Shown here: piece by piece, positions 45,117 to 55,914 of the stretch
Layout: each line of letters starts with the position of its first letter
Position numbering within the stretch: position 1 is the first letter of the stretch
Notes under the pieces: generated by a model
The model's database searches: none
Told to the model about the DNA's origin: nothing
Seen by the model: only the letters and a program-made list of their open reading frames with translations
Program-made: the position numbers and the translations under genes
Source: Roseivivax marinus
GTDB taxonomy: Bacteria > Pseudomonadota > Alphaproteobacteria > Rhodobacterales > Rhodobacteraceae
Direction: 5' to 3'
Assembly: GCF_900109705.1 (NCBI RefSeq)
Contig: NZ_FOAI01000006.1
Coordinates: 160,846 to 224,845 of the forward strand
Length of the DNA stretch: 64,000 nt

Positions 45117-46316
45117 ATGGAAAACGGCACCACGCGACAGGTTCGCACGCTGATCCTCGGGGCCGGGGCGGCGGGCATGATGTGCGCGGCCCAGGCGGGG
45201 CCGGGCTGTCTTGTGGTGGACCACGCGAAGAAGCCGGGCGAGAAGATCCGCATCTCGGGCGGCGGGCGCTGCAACTTCACCAATCTCGACATTCGACCCG
45301 AGTGCTATCTCGGCGAGAACCCGCATTTCCACAAGTCTGCGCTGGCGCGCTACACCCAGTGGGATTTCATCTCGATGGTGTCCGAGCACGGCATCGGCTG
45401 GCACGAGAAGACGCTGGGCCAGCTCTTCTGCGACGACAGCGCCCGCGACATCATCGAGATGCTGCGCGCCGAGATGGGCCCGGCCGAGCTGTGGCTCTCG
45501 ACACAACTGGTCGACCTGCGCCACGACGGCACCTTCGTGGCAACGCTGGAGCGGGAGGGCCGTCGCATCGACGTCCGCGCCGAGCGGCTGGTGGTGGCGA
45601 CGGGTGCCAAGTCGATCCCGAAGATGGGGGCCACGGGGCTCTCCTACGACATCGCGCGGCAGTTCGGGCACCGCGTGACGGAAACACGGCCGGGGCTCGT
45701 GCCGCTGACCTTTCCCGACGGGCGCTTCAAGCCCCTGTCGGGCGTGGCGGTCCCGGCCCGGGTGGCAACGGACCGCGCGGCCTTCGACGAGGGGATGCTG
45801 TTCACCCATCGCGGGCTTTCGGGCCCGGCAGTGCTGCAGGCGTCGAGCTACTGGCGCGAAGGCGAGGCGGTCGAGATCGACCTCGCGCCCGGCACCGACC
45901 TGGCCACCGCACTCCGCGAAGGGCGCGCGGCGCAGGGGCGGCGGGCACTGACGACCGAGCTGGCCCGGCACCTGCCCCAGCGGCTGGTGGCGCACCTCTC
46001 CGAGACGATGGACCTGTCCGGCAAGCTCGGCGACCTCTCGGACGCGCGCATCGCGGCGCTGGCCGAGGCGCTGGGATGCTGGCGCCTGGTGCCGGCGGGG
46101 TCCGAGGGCTACCGGACCGCCGAGGTGACGCTGGGCGGCGTGGCGACGGACACGCTGTCCTCGCAGACGATGGAATCGGCGCAGGTGCCGGGGCTCTACT
46201 TCATCGGCGAGGCGGTGGACGTGACCGGCTGGCTCGGCGGCTACAACTTCCAGTGGGCGTGGTCGTCGGGATGGGCGGCGGGTCAGGCCATCAGTGCCGC
46301 GCAAGGCACCTCGTAG
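45117..46316 (+). CDS. HI0933-like flavoprotein (NAD(P)/FAD-dependent oxidoreductase)
   Basis: A 399-residue FAD-binding protein of the HI0933 family. FAD Rossmann motif: LILGAGAAGMMCAAQAG near residue 12; family signature: GEKIRISGGGRCNFTN near 42-57; end motif: GEAVDVTGWLGGYNFQWAWS. Function is unknown across the family. The ATG at 45117 is chosen because the Rossmann strand follows at once; no strong ribosome site is seen. Confidence 0.88.
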   Translation: MENGTTRQVRTLILGAGAAGMMCAAQAGPGCLVVDHAKKPGEKIRISGGGRCNFTNLDIRPECYLGENPHFHKSALARYTQWDFISMVSEHGIGWHEKTLGQLFCDDSARDIIEMLRAEMGPAELWLSTQLVDLRHDGTFVATLEREGRRIDVRAERLVVATGAKSIPKMGATGLSYDIARQFGHRVTETRPGLVPLTFPDGRFKPLSGVAVPARVATDRAAFDEGMLFTHRGLSGPAVLQASSYWREGEAVEIDLAPGTDLATALREGRAAQGRRALTTELARHLPQRLVAHLSETMDLSGKLGDLSDARIAALAEALGCWRLVPAGSEGYRTAEVTLGGVATDTLSSQTMESAQVPGLYFIGEAVDVTGWLGGYNFQWAWSSGWAAGQAISAAQGTS

Positions 46317-46419
46317 ACCGCAGCACGCGTGCTGGATATGTCATGAAAGATACATAAAACCGTTACCTTTCACGGCGCCCCCTCCCGTTCTGTCATGAAG
46401 GCGTTACATTCCAAGCGCC

Positions 46420-47091
46420 ATGACAGACGAGTCCGTTTCCTCCCGTCCGCGCCTGATGCGCATGATCGAAGCCGGCGTGCCCCGCAAGGCCCTGCGCGAC
46501 TTGAAAAATCGCGTGCTTTACGGACGGGACGCGCCGCTGTCGGACGAATGCGTCTGGATCGACCCGCGCGAGATCACGGGAATCTACGCCCGCGGCGGCA
46601 AGACCGTCTTTCGCCGGCGCCACAGCGGCACCGTCGCGGACGGAGACTGGGACCTGTCCTGGCGACCCATCGACGAAGCCAAGAAGATCGCCGCCTGCAA
46701 TCGCCATTTCGTTCAGGGTGAGAGCTGGGAGGAAACCGGCATCATCGACGAGATGATGGCGCGGATCGCCCGCGCCGGGGTGTTCGACGGCTGCCGCACG
46801 CGAGAGGACGTGCACCGGCGCTACGAACGGATCGACCGGATGTACGAGGAGATCGCGCGTGTCCGGCGTCTCGAGCCGGTGATCTCGCGGCCCGAGCGCT
46901 TCCGTCGCGAGCATGGTGGCGTACTCGTGCATATCGACCGGACCGGCCGCCCGATGCTGGCCGGCAACGGCAATCACCGGCTTGCCATCGCGCGCATCCT
47001 CGGGCTGGAGCGCATTCCCGCGCAGATCGGCGCGATCCACCGGCAGGCGCTCGAGGCGGGCGTGATGACGGACCTGCGCCGCCCGGCGTAA
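46420..47091 (+). CDS. Unrecognised protein with a ParB-like C-terminal segment
   Basis: A 223-residue protein. The N-terminal half is basic and helical; the C-terminal part GVLVHIDRTGRPMLAGNGNH then RLAIARILGLERIPAQIG resembles the ParB/sulfiredoxin-like fold (hydrophobic strand, G-x-H-R, LG, I-P), seen in uncharacterised proteins. No catalytic function is supported. The upstream 100 nt are unusually AT-rich (ATACATAAAACC), suggesting a promoter. It is convergent with murD, 8 nt from its stop. Confidence 0.55.
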   Translation: MTDESVSSRPRLMRMIEAGVPRKALRDLKNRVLYGRDAPLSDECVWIDPREITGIYARGGKTVFRRRHSGTVADGDWDLSWRPIDEAKKIAACNRHFVQGESWEETGIIDEMMARIARAGVFDGCRTREDVHRRYERIDRMYEEIARVRRLEPVISRPERFRREHGGVLVHIDRTGRPMLAGNGNHRLAIARILGLERIPAQIGAIHRQALEAGVMTDLRRPA

Positions 47092-47099
47092 GCCGCCTG

Positions 47100-48506
47100 T
47101 CAGGCTCTGCCCAGTGCCGCCTTCACCTGCGCCACGAAATCCTCGCCGCGCTTCTCGAAATTGTCGTACTGGTCGAAGCTGGCCGCGGACGGCGCCAGCA
47201 GCACGGTCTCGCCGGGCTGCGCTTCCGCGACGGCACGCGCGACGGCCTGCGCCATCGTGGTGCAGACCTCGGCCTCCACGCCCTTGAGCTCGAGCGAGAA
47301 CGCCGCCGCCTCGCGCCCGATGACGTAGGCCTTCTCGACGTGGCCGAAGCCCGGCTCCAGCGCGCCGAGCCCGCCTTCCTTCATCAGGCCGCCGCAGATC
47401 CAGCGCACCTTGTCGAAGGCCTGCAGCGCCTTCAGCGCGCTGTCCACGTTGGTGGCCTTGGAGTCGTTGACGTAGGTGACGCCGTCCGCCTCGGCGACGA
47501 TCTGGCTCCGGTGAGGCAGCCCCTCGAAGCTGTGGAAACCGGCTTCGATCTGGCGCGGACCGAGCCCCAGCGCCCGGCACGCGGCATAGGCGGCGCAGGC
47601 GTTCTGGTGATTGTGCGCGCCCGGAAGGCCGCGCACCTGGCGCAAGTCGATGGAGCCCACCTGCCGGCCCTTGCGCCATTCAGTGAGGAAGCCCTTGCGT
47701 GCGAAGACCTGCCAGCCGGGTCCCGACAGCTTGCGCCCGGCCGAAACCCGGATCACCCGGTCGTCGGCGGACGCGGTGGCCAGTTGGTTGGCGAGGAAGC
47801 GGCCCTCGGACTCGTCCACGCCGACCACCGCACGGTCGGGGCCGCCCTCGGCGAAAAGCCTGCGCTTGGCCGCGAAATAGCCGCCCTGCCCGCCGTGGCG
47901 ATCGAGGTGGTCCGGCGTGAGATTGGTGAAGACCGCGATGTCGGGGGTCAGGGCGCGGGCCAGCTCGGTCTGGTAGGACGACAGCTCCAGCACCACGACG
48001 CCGGCCTCTCCGGGGGCGTCTATATCCAGAACACCGCGCCCGATATTGCCGGCCAGCTGCGCGGGGCGGCCCGCCTCTTCCAGCACGTGGTGGATCAGCG
48101 CCGACGTGGTGGACTTGCCGTTCGACCCGGTGACCGCGACCACCTTGGGCGGGGTGTCGAGCGAATCCCACGCCCCCTGCCCCAGCGCGCGGAAGAACAG
48201 GCCGATGTCGTTGTCGACGGGCACCCCCGCCTCCATCGCCGCGGCGATGGCCGGGTTCGGCGCCGGGTAAAGATGCGGGATGCCGGGCGAGACGACCATC
48301 ATGGTCACCGCCGCCAGCGCGCCCGCGCGCGTGGGGTCGGCGATCTCGAAGCCCTCGGCCTCGGCCCGCGCCCGCGCGTCGGGGTTGTCGTCCCACAGGA
48401 CAGGCACCGCCCCGCCGGCGCGCAGCGCCCGCGCGGCGGACAGGCCCGACCGGCCGAGACCCAGGATGGCGACGCGCTCGCCCGCGTGTCCGTGCACCGC
48501 AATCAT
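47100..48506 (-). CDS. murD: UDP-N-acetylmuramoylalanine--D-glutamate ligase
   Basis: Adds D-glutamate to UDP-MurNAc-L-Ala in peptidoglycan synthesis. 468 residues; ATP-binding loop [19 protein letters not shown] near residue 120; middle-domain ELSSYQTE and [12 protein letters not shown]-terminal domain with [13 protein letters not shown]. Follows mraY by 4 nt. It is the last dcw gene here; ftsW, murG and the rest do not follow. Confidence 0.97.
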   Translation of the reverse strand: MIAVHGHAGERVAILGLGRSGLSAARALRAGGAVPVLWDDNPDARARAEAEGFEIADPTRAGALAAVTMMVVSPGIPHLYPAPNPAIAAAMEAGVPVDNDIGLFFRALGQGAWDSLDTPPKVVAVTGSNGKSTTSALIHHVLEEAGRPAQLAGNIGRGVLDIDAPGEAGVVVLELSSYQTELARALTPDIAVFTNLTPDHLDRHGGQGGYFAAKRRLFAEGGPDRAVVGVDESEGRFLANQLATASADDRVIRVSAGRKLSGPGWQVFARKGFLTEWRKGRQVGSIDLRQVRGLPGAHNHQNACAAYAACRALGLGPRQIEAGFHSFEGLPHRSQIVAEADGVTYVNDSKATNVDSALKALQAFDKVRWICGGLMKEGGLGALEPGFGHVEKAYVIGREAAAFSLELKGVEAEVCTTMAQAVARAVAEAQPGETVLLAPSAASFDQYDNFEKRGEDFVAQVKAALGRA

Positions 48507-48510
48507 GGCG

Positions 48511-49593
48511 TCACCGGACCTTGAGGGTGGCGAGACCGATCATCGCGAGGATAAGCGCGATGATCCAGAACCGGATCACGATCTGCGGCTCGGCCCACCC
48601 CTTCTTTTCGTAGTGGTGGTGGATCGGCGCCATCAGGAACACACGCTTGCCCGTGCGCTTGAAGTACATCACCTGGATGATGACCGACAACGCCTCCACC
48701 ACGAAGAGCCCGCCGACGATGGCCAGCACGATCTCGTGCTTGGTGGCCACCGCGATGGCCCCGAGCGCGCCCCCGAGCGCGAGCGAGCCCGTGTCGCCCA
48801 TGAAGACCGCCGCGGGCGGCGCATTGTACCACAAAAAGCCCAGCCCTCCGCCGAAAAGCGCGGCGCAGAAGATCAGGATCTCGCCGGTGCCGGGCACGTA
48901 GTGCACGTCGAGATACTCGGTGAAGTCAACGCGGCCCACGGCGTAGGCAATGATGCCCAGCGTGCCGCCCGCGATCATCACCGGCATGATCGCCAGACCG
49001 TCGAGCCCGTCTGTCAGGTTCACCGCGTTCGCCGCGCCCACGATCACGATCATCGCGAAGGGCACAAAGAAATAGCCGAGATGGATCAGCGTGTTCTTGA
49101 ACACCGGCAGTGCAAGGTTTCCGGTCAGCTCAGGCGGATGGAAGAGCGAGGCCCAGTAGCCCGCGACGCCGGCGATCAGGAAGCCCAGCAGAAGCCGCAT
49201 CTTGGACGACAGCCCGGCCGCGTTCTGCTTGGTGACTTTCGCGTAGTCGTCGGCAAAGCCGATCGCCGCGTAGCAGATCGTCACGAACAGGACCATCCAC
49301 ACGAACGGGTTGTCCAGACGTGCCCAGAGCACCGTGGAGGTCAGCAACGCGCCCACGATCAGCAGACCGCCCATGGTCGGCGTGCCGGCTTTGGACATGT
49401 GGGTTTCGGGGCCGTCCGTGCGGATCGGCTGGCCCTTGCCCTGCCGCCGCCGCAGCACGTTGATCAGCGGATTTCCGAACAGGAACCCGAACAGCAATGC
49501 CGTCAGGAACGCGCCGCCGGCGCGGAACGTGATGTAGCGGAAAAGGTTGAACGCCCCGCCGCCGTCCGAAAGCTCGGTCAGCCAGAATAGCAT
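48511..49593 (-). CDS. mraY: Phospho-N-acetylmuramoyl-pentapeptide transferase
   Basis: Inner-membrane enzyme that joins phospho-MurNAc-pentapeptide to undecaprenyl phosphate, making lipid I. 360 residues with ten helices. Active-site motifs are [35 protein letters not shown] and [12 protein letters not shown]. Start at 49593 matches family ([16 protein letters not shown]). Between murF and murD. Confidence 0.97.
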   Translation of the reverse strand: MLFWLTELSDGGGAFNLFRYITFRAGGAFLTALLFGFLFGNPLINVLRRRQGKGQPIRTDGPETHMSKAGTPTMGGLLIVGALLTSTVLWARLDNPFVWMVLFVTICYAAIGFADDYAKVTKQNAAGLSSKMRLLLGFLIAGVAGYWASLFHPPELTGNLALPVFKNTLIHLGYFFVPFAMIVIVGAANAVNLTDGLDGLAIMPVMIAGGTLGIIAYAVGRVDFTEYLDVHYVPGTGEILIFCAALFGGGLGFLWYNAPPAAVFMGDTGSLALGGALGAIAVATKHEIVLAIVGGLFVVEALSVIIQVMYFKRTGKRVFLMAPIHHHYEKKGWAEPQIVIRFWIIALILAMIGLATLKVR

Positions 49594-49683
49594 CCGTCGT
49601 CTCCCACCTGTCCTGTTCGTGGTTTCCGGTCGCGCGCCCCGCCGGGGCACCCCCGCGGCGCGGCACGCTCTTCGTCGCTGCGC

Positions 49684-51129
49684 TCAGGCGTCCGGGACGC
49701 TGGCGCCTTCGCCCAATTTCTTGATTGCGTCAACCAGACGCGGGAGGCCCATGTACTTGGACGCCTTGATGAGCACCACGTCGCCGGCGTCGAGGTCGCG
49801 GCGCAGCGTCTGCTCCATCTCGGCCGCGGTCTCGGTCCAGCGCCCGCGCCGTTCGGCGGGCAGCCCATCGTAGAGGTTCCGCATCAGCGGCCCCACGCAG
49901 TGCACGGTATCGATGCGCTTCATGTGGCGCGACTCGGCGAGGCCTGCATGGGCTTCGGCCTCGCCCGCGCCAAGCTCGCCCATGTCGCCGAGATAGGCGA
50001 TGCGCCGGCCCCGGGCGACGCGGCCAACGTCGTCCACGGTGCGGGCGGCGGCCAGCACCTCGAGCGCGGCCTCCATCGAGGTCGGATTGGCGTTGTAGGC
50101 GTCGTCGATCAGCTCGAGCGTCGCGCGGCTGTCGACGAGGTCGAGCGCCACGACCTCTCGCAGGCCGCGGCCGGCCGGCGGGGTCCATCGGCCGAGATCG
50201 CCCAGCGCGGTCGCCTGGTCGAGACCCAGCACCTGCGCGGTCGCCAGCACGGCCATCGCGTTGACGGCGAAGTGACGGCCCGGCGCGCCCACCTTGTAGA
50301 GCACCGGTGCGCGCCACACCCGGCCCTCGGACACGGTGTGGCGGTCGCCGATGCGGATGTCGGTGACGCGGTGGTGGCAGGCGGCGGTCTCGCCGAAGGT
50401 CCGAACGGCGGCACCGGCGGCCAGCGCCGCGGCCTCCAGGATCGGAGACGTCTCGAGATCACCCTTGAAGATCGCCATGCCGCCGGGCTTCAGACCCTCG
50501 AAGATCGCCGCCTTCTCGTGGGCGATGCCCTCGATCCCGTCGAAGGCCGCGAGGTGGGCGGCGGCGACGGTGGTCACGATCGCCACGTCCGGCTGGGCCA
50601 TGCGCGCCAGCGGCGCGATCTCGCCGGGGTGGTTCATGCCGATCTCGATCACCGCGAACTCGGTGTCCGCGGGCATCCGCGCAAGCGTCAGCGGCACGCC
50701 CCAGTGGTTGTTGTAGGAGGCTTCGGCGGCATGGGTGCGGCCCTGGCCGCCCAGCACCTGGCGCAGCATCTCCTTGGTCGAGGTCTTGCCAACCGAACCG
50801 GTGACCGCCACGACCTTCGCCCTGGTCCGCGTCCGCGCCCTGCGACCCAGCGCCTCGAGCCCCGAAAGCACCTCGTCCACCATGAGAAGCGGCGCATCCT
50901 CGGGCACCCCCTCGGGGCGGTGCGTGACGAGCGCGGCGGCCGCTCCCTTCTCGAGCGCCTGCGCAACGAAATCGTGCCCGTCCCGCACGTCCTTCAGCGC
51001 CACGAAAAGGTCGCCCCGGCGCAGGGTCCGGGTGTCGATCGAAACACCCCGCGCAGTCCAGTCGGTCGGCCCGGCCAGCCGTCCGCCGGTGGCCGCCTGC
51101 GCCTCGTCCGCGGTCCAGAGCACGCTCAT
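49684..51129 (-). CDS. murF: UDP-N-acetylmuramoyl-tripeptide--D-Ala-D-Ala ligase
   Basis: Adds D-Ala-D-Ala to the UDP-MurNAc-tripeptide. 481 residues: N-terminal domain with GVSIDTRTLRRGDLFVALK, ATP loop VVAVTGSVGKTSTKEMLRQV near 110, and YNANPTSMEAALEVL in the C-terminal part. Its ATG overlaps the murE stop by 4 nt. A 90-nt gap precedes mraY. Confidence 0.97.
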   Translation of the reverse strand: MSVLWTADEAQAATGGRLAGPTDWTARGVSIDTRTLRRGDLFVALKDVRDGHDFVAQALEKGAAAALVTHRPEGVPEDAPLLMVDEVLSGLEALGRRARTRTRAKVVAVTGSVGKTSTKEMLRQVLGGQGRTHAAEASYNNHWGVPLTLARMPADTEFAVIEIGMNHPGEIAPLARMAQPDVAIVTTVAAAHLAAFDGIEGIAHEKAAIFEGLKPGGMAIFKGDLETSPILEAAALAAGAAVRTFGETAACHHRVTDIRIGDRHTVSEGRVWRAPVLYKVGAPGRHFAVNAMAVLATAQVLGLDQATALGDLGRWTPPAGRGLREVVALDLVDSRATLELIDDAYNANPTSMEAALEVLAAARTVDDVGRVARGRRIAYLGDMGELGAGEAEAHAGLAESRHMKRIDTVHCVGPLMRNLYDGLPAERRGRWTETAAEMEQTLRRDLDAGDVVLIKASKYMGLPRLVDAIKKLGEGASVPDA

Positions 51130-52628
51130 GCTCCCGTACCGTCAAGGGCCGACACCGCGACCGACGCCTGCTCCGCATCGTCGAAGGGATAGGTGGTGTC
51201 GCCCACCACCTGCCCGGTCTCGTGCCCCTTGCCGCAGATCAGCAGCGCGTCGCCCGGACCCAGCGCATCGACCCCGCGCAGGATCGCCTCGGCGCGGTCT
51301 CCGACCTCGATGGCGTCCGGGGCGCCCTCCATCACCGCGGCGCGGATCGAAGCCGGGTCCTCCGAGCGCGGGTTGTCGTCCGTGACGATCACGAGATCGG
51401 CGTTCGCGGCCGCCGCCGCCCCCATCAGGGGCCGCTTGGTCCGGTCACGGTCGCCGCCCGCGCCGATCACCGCCACGAGCCGCCCCATGACGTGAGGACG
51501 CAGCGCGGTGATCGCCGTCTCGACGGCGCCGGGCGTGTGGGCATAGTCCACGAACACGGTCGCGCCGTTCTCGCGCGTGGCGGCGAGCTGCATCCGCCCC
51601 CGCACCGTCGACAGGCGCGGCAGCACGGCGAAGACCTCGTCGGCCTCGGCGCCGCAGGCCATGGCGAGGCCGGCCGCAAGCAGCACGTTTTCGGCCTGGA
51701 AGCCGCCGATCAGCGGCAGGGACACCTGCCGCACCACGGCGTCGTGACGAACCCGCACGGTCTGGCCCGCCGCCTCGAAGCGCTGCCCCATAAGGCAAAT
51801 GTCGGCCCCCTCTTCGCGCCCGACGGTAATCAGCTGCTGGCCCCGCGCATGGGCGATCGCGGCCATGTCGACGCCCCGCGCGTCCTCGAGGTTGATGACC
51901 GCGGTGCCGTCCTCGGGCAGGACGCGGGCGAACAGCCCGGCCTTGGCTGCGAAGTAGGCGTCGAAGCTGTCGTGGTAGTCGAGGTGATCCTGGCTGAAGT
52001 TGGTGAACGCCGCCGCGGTCAGCGTGACGCCGTCGAGCCGGCGTTGCTCCAGCCCGTGGGACGAGGCCTCCATCGCGGCGCATTCGACGCCCGCTTCGTG
52101 CGCCGCGGCGAGCGCGCGGTGCAGGGTGATCGGCTCGGGCGTGGTGTGGCGCAGAGGCGCGTGCCAGTCGCCCTCCACCCCGGTGGTGCCGAGGTTGATG
52201 GCACGCACGCCGAGTTCCTGCCAGATCATCCGGGTAAAGGCCGCGACCGAGGTCTTGCCGTTGGTGCCGGTCACCGCGACCATCGTTTCGGGCTGGGCGC
52301 CGAACCACAGCGCGGCAGTCATCGCCAGCGCCTGGCGCGGATCGGCGGCCACGATCAGGGCGGTGTCGTGCTCGGCCACGGCCTCGGCGGCGATCTCGGC
52401 ACCCTCGGCGTCGGTCAGAAGCGCCACCGCCCCCTGCGCCAGCGCCGCGCGGGCGAATTCCGCACCGTGGATCCGCGTTCCCCGCATCGCCGCGAACAGC
52501 GTGCCCGGCCCGGCCTCGCGGCTGTCGACGACAAGGCCCGAGACGCGGACGTCGCGCCCGCCACGGGCGGTCAGGCCCAGCTCGCCCAGTGACTTCTCGA
52601 TACCGCTCACGCTCTGCCCCCGGCTCAT
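51126..52628 (-). CDS. murE: UDP-N-acetylmuramoyl-tripeptide synthetase (meso-DAP adding)
   Basis: Adds the third residue of the stem peptide. 500 residues: ATP loop VAVTGTNGKTSVAAFTRM near 115; FTNFSQDHLDYH; and the specificity motif DNPR in VTDDNPRSEDPASI, which marks meso-diaminopimelate use. A 189-nt gap separates it from ftsI, the longest in this cluster, so an internal promoter is possible. Confidence 0.97.
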   Translation of the reverse strand: MSRGQSVSGIEKSLGELGLTARGGRDVRVSGLVVDSREAGPGTLFAAMRGTRIHGAEFARAALAQGAVALLTDAEGAEIAAEAVAEHDTALIVAADPRQALAMTAALWFGAQPETMVAVTGTNGKTSVAAFTRMIWQELGVRAINLGTTGVEGDWHAPLRHTTPEPITLHRALAAAHEAGVECAAMEASSHGLEQRRLDGVTLTAAAFTNFSQDHLDYHDSFDAYFAAKAGLFARVLPEDGTAVINLEDARGVDMAAIAHARGQQLITVGREEGADICLMGQRFEAAGQTVRVRHDAVVRQVSLPLIGGFQAENVLLAAGLAMACGAEADEVFAVLPRLSTVRGRMQLAATRENGATVFVDYAHTPGAVETAITALRPHVMGRLVAVIGAGGDRDRTKRPLMGAAAAANADLVIVTDDNPRSEDPASIRAAVMEGAPDAIEVGDRAEAILRGVDALGPGDALLICGKGHETGQVVGDTTYPFDDAEQASVAVSALDGTGA

Positions 52629-52817
52629 GTCGCCCTCCGTTTTGAACGGGATCTATCAGGTGGCGCACCGCGGCGGAAGGCCCGGCGACGGCGGAACCCC
52701 GCCTGTCTTTGGGCGTCAAATACCTCGGGAGCGCGAGGGCAGCGCCCTCGCTCCGCCGTGGCCCTCACGCGCCCGCCATGCCGTCCCGGGACCGCCCCCG
52801 TCGACGCCGAACCGCCC

Positions 52818-54599
52818 TCAGTTCCGCGCCAGCGTCAGACCGGTCTCGGTGGAAAAGTCCGGGCGCAGGTCGAGAAGCGGCGCGATGCGCGTGATCATCT
52901 CGCGCGCCACCGGCACCGCGGTCCAGCCGGCGGTGCGGCGCGGACGGTCGCCGGTGGTGTCCACGGGCTCGTCCAGGGTGACGATCAGGACGTATTTCGG
53001 GTCGGTCGCCGGGAACATCGAGGCGAAGGTCGCGATGACCTTGTCCTTGTAGTAGCCGCCGCCGCGCTCCTTGGGCTTGTCGGCGGTGCCGGTCTTGCCC
53101 GCCACGTGGTAGCCCGCGACCTCGGCGAAGCTCGCCGTGCCCTCGGTGACCACCTTGCGCAGCATCACCTGTGCCGCGGAGGCCGCTGCCTCGCCCATCA
53201 CGCGCGGCCCGTATTGCGGACCGGACTGCTTGAGCAGGGTCGGCTTCACCTTGCGACCACCATTGGCGATGGCCGCGTAACCCGCGGCGAGGTGCAGCGG
53301 AGAGCTGGACAGGCCGTGGCCGTAGGAGATCGTCACGCTCGACAGGTCGGTCCATTTCGCCGGCAGCAGCGGCTTGCCTCCCTTGGCCTCGACGATCTCG
53401 AACGGCGTGGGCTCGAAGAAGCCGAGGTCCTTGAGGAAATCCTGCTGGCGCTTCTGCCCGATCGAAAGCGCCAGACGGGCGGTCCCCCGGTTGGACGAGT
53501 TGATGATGACTTCCTCGACGGTCTGCATCCCGTAGTTCTTGTTGCGGAACTCGCCGATGCGGAATCCGCCCACCTTGAGCGGCGGGTTGGTGTCGATCAC
53601 CGTCTGCGCATTGACCAGCCCCAGATCGATGGCCTGCGCGGCGGCGAAGATCTTGAAGGCCGAGCCCAGCTCGTACACGCCCTGCACCGCACGATTGAAG
53701 AGCGGGCTGTCCGACGGCGATCCTTGCGTCGGCGGCAGCGGGCGCGAGTTCGGATCGAAGTCCGGCAGCGACGCGACCGAGATCACCTCGCCGGAATGTA
53801 CGTCCATCAGAACGGCCGCGGCGCCGCGGGCGTTCATCAGCATCATGCCGCCCTTGAGCACGCGCTCGACCGCGGCCTGCACGGTCAGGTCGATCGACAG
53901 CTCGAGCGGGCGGCCCTCGCGGGCCGGGTCGCGCAGTTCGTCGTCGAAATACTTCTCGATCCCGGCCGACCCCACGACCTCGGCCCAGCGCACGTCCTCG
54001 TGGCCGAAGCGCGTGCCGCCGAGAATGTGGCTCGCAAGCTTGCCGTTCGGGTAGAGCCGCATGTCCCGCGGGCCGAACAGCAGGCCCGGCTCACCGATGT
54101 CGTGAACCGCCTGCTTCTGTTCGGGCGACAGCGTCTTGCGCACCCAGACGAACTTTCGCTTGCCGGTGAAGTCCTTGAGAAGGCGCTCTTTCTCCATCTC
54201 GGGGAAGATCTTGACCAGCTCGTCCGCGGCGCGCTCGGGCTCGATCATCTGCTGGGGATGGGCGTAGAGCGAATGCGTCTCCATGTTGGTCGCGAGGATA
54301 CGGCCCCGCCGGTCGACGATGTCCGCGCGGCCGGTCACGATGGCGGCGCCTGACGCCTGCGCGCGGGGCTCGGCGGGCTCGGACCCGGCCAGCACGCCCA
54401 TGCGCGCCCCGATCACCGAGAACGCGCAGAAGAACAGCACGCCCAGAACCAGCAGCCGGCTCTCCGCGCGGGCGCGGGCCTTGTCGCGCATCTGCTCGTG
54501 ACGGATGCGCAGGTTCTCGCGTTCGATGGCGTCGGGGTTTTCTCCCTTGCCGCGGGCATCGAGGATGCGGGCGAGCGGGCGAAGCGGCGTGCGGATCAT
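52818..54599 (-). CDS. ftsI: Septal peptidoglycan transpeptidase (PBP3)
   Basis: Class B penicillin-binding protein of the divisome, 593 residues. A cytoplasmic tail and one helix (about 47-70) precede the pedestal domain. The transpeptidase motifs are SxxK in YELGSAFKIF, SxN in NSSNRG and KTG in VAGKTGTADK. Start at 54599 overlaps the ftsL stop by 4 nt. It works with FtsW and FtsL. Confidence 0.96.
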   Translation of the reverse strand: MIRTPLRPLARILDARGKGENPDAIERENLRIRHEQMRDKARARAESRLLVLGVLFFCAFSVIGARMGVLAGSEPAEPRAQASGAAIVTGRADIVDRRGRILATNMETHSLYAHPQQMIEPERAADELVKIFPEMEKERLLKDFTGKRKFVWVRKTLSPEQKQAVHDIGEPGLLFGPRDMRLYPNGKLASHILGGTRFGHEDVRWAEVVGSAGIEKYFDDELRDPAREGRPLELSIDLTVQAAVERVLKGGMMLMNARGAAAVLMDVHSGEVISVASLPDFDPNSRPLPPTQGSPSDSPLFNRAVQGVYELGSAFKIFAAAQAIDLGLVNAQTVIDTNPPLKVGGFRIGEFRNKNYGMQTVEEVIINSSNRGTARLALSIGQKRQQDFLKDLGFFEPTPFEIVEAKGGKPLLPAKWTDLSSVTISYGHGLSSSPLHLAAGYAAIANGGRKVKPTLLKQSGPQYGPRVMGEAAASAAQVMLRKVVTEGTASFAEVAGYHVAGKTGTADKPKERGGGYYKDKVIATFASMFPATDPKYVLIVTLDEPVDTTGDRPRRTAGWTAVPVAREMITRIAPLLDLRPDFSTETGLTLARN

Positions 54600-54946
54600 G
54601 GCTCGGCTCCCTGGCTGGAGATGTCGACGGGCTCCTCGATCTCGAGCCCGGTCTCGGTCGGCTGCGGATAGGCGACCTGGTCCACGCGCCCGAACTGGTC
54701 GGGGTGGAACGGCAGAAGACCCAGCCGGTCGAAGTTGATCTCGGCGAGGTCGCGCAGGCGCTCGGGCCGGTTCAGGTAGGCCCATTCCGCGCGCAGCATC
54801 GACAGCCGCTCGTGTGCGCGGCCGATCTCGCGGGCGTAGTGCTCCGATTCGGACAGCACCGCCTGCGTCTTGTAGTTCTCGTGGTAGGCCCAGAAGCCCA
54901 GGCCGATCACGGCCAGCGCGGTGAGGACGTAGACGAAGGTGCGCAT
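54596..54946 (-). CDS. ftsL: Cell division protein FtsL
   Basis: A 116-residue bitopic protein: helix at residues 3-20, then a coiled-coil stretch (SESEHYAREIGRAHERLSML, AEWAYLNRPERLRDLA). The position between rsmH and ftsI and the length identify it as FtsL; sequence conservation is low as usual. It links FtsB/Q to FtsWI. Overlaps rsmH by 1 nt (TGATG) and ftsI by 4 nt. Confidence 0.92.
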   Translation of the reverse strand: MRTFVYVLTALAVIGLGFWAYHENYKTQAVLSESEHYAREIGRAHERLSMLRAEWAYLNRPERLRDLAEINFDRLGLLPFHPDQFGRVDQVAYPQPTETGLEIEEPVDISSQGAEP

Positions 54947-55914
54947 CAGCGGGTCTCCTTGAGGCGCGGCATCGCAATGTCGGACGGGTCGAGCACGCCC
55001 GCGGGCGCCTCGGTGCGGCGCGCGAGCCGCAGCTTGGCAGAGCGCGCGCGGGGGTTGGCGTCAAGCTCGTCACGGTCGGCACCGATGGCCTTCTTCGACA
55101 GAAGGTCGAATTGAGGATCGGGCTCCTCGATCTGCGGCTGGAATCGGTTGGCGCGGCCGGTCTGCCCGGCGCGCGACTGCAGGAACCGCTTCACCATGCG
55201 GTCCTCGACCGAGTGGAACGTGACCACCGCCAGCAGCCCGCCCGGCGCCAGCGCGCGCTCGGCGGCCGCCAGACCTTCGTGCAGCGCGGCGTACTCGTCG
55301 TTGACCGCGATCCGCAGCGCCTGGAACGAGCGCGTGGCAGGATGGGACTGGCCGGGCTTGGGGCGCGGCAGGCAACCTTCGACGATCTCGGACAGGCGCA
55401 GGGTGGTTTCGATCGGCGCCTCGGCGCGTTCGCGCACGATGGCCCGCGCGATCCGGCGCGAGGCGCGCTCTTCCCCGTAGGTGAAGAGGATGTCCGCCAG
55501 CTGGACTTCGGTCAGTTCGTTCACGAGATCGGCGGCCGACGGCCCGTCCTGGCTCATCCGCATGTCGAGCGGGCCGTCCTTCTGAAAGGAAAAGCCGCGC
55601 TCGGCGCGGTCGAGCTGCATCGACGACACGCCGAGATCCAGCACCACGCCGTCCACGTCGGACGCAACCGTGTCGAGATTCGCGAAGTTCTCCTGCACGA
55701 GTCGCAGCCGGTCGCCGTAGTCGGCGGCCCAGGGCGCGGCCAACTCGTGGGCCAGCGGGTCGCGGTCGATGCCGTAGACGGTGCCCGCCCCGGCCTCGAG
55801 CAGGGCGCGGGCATAGCCCCCTGCCCCGAAGGTGCCGTCGATCCAGACACCCCGGACCGGCGCGGCCGCCTCGAGGATGGGACGCAACAGGACCGGAACG
55901 TGAGGCGCGGCCAT
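54946..55914 (-). CDS. rsmH: 16S rRNA (cytosine-1402-N4)-methyltransferase
   Basis: SAM-dependent methyltransferase (MraW), 322 residues. [15 protein letters not shown] at the start, SAM motif [37 protein letters not shown], and [16 protein letters not shown] near the end are all family signatures. It modifies C1402 of 16S rRNA in the P site. Its ATG directly abuts the mraZ TAA. Confidence 0.97.
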   Translation of the reverse strand: MAAPHVPVLLRPILEAAAPVRGVWIDGTFGAGGYARALLEAGAGTVYGIDRDPLAHELAAPWAADYGDRLRLVQENFANLDTVASDVDGVVLDLGVSSMQLDRAERGFSFQKDGPLDMRMSQDGPSAADLVNELTEVQLADILFTYGEERASRRIARAIVRERAEAPIETTLRLSEIVEGCLPRPKPGQSHPATRSFQALRIAVNDEYAALHEGLAAAERALAPGGLLAVVTFHSVEDRMVKRFLQSRAGQTGRANRFQPQIEEPDPQFDLLSKKAIGADRDELDANPRARSAKLRLARRTEAPAGVLDPSDIAMPRLKETR

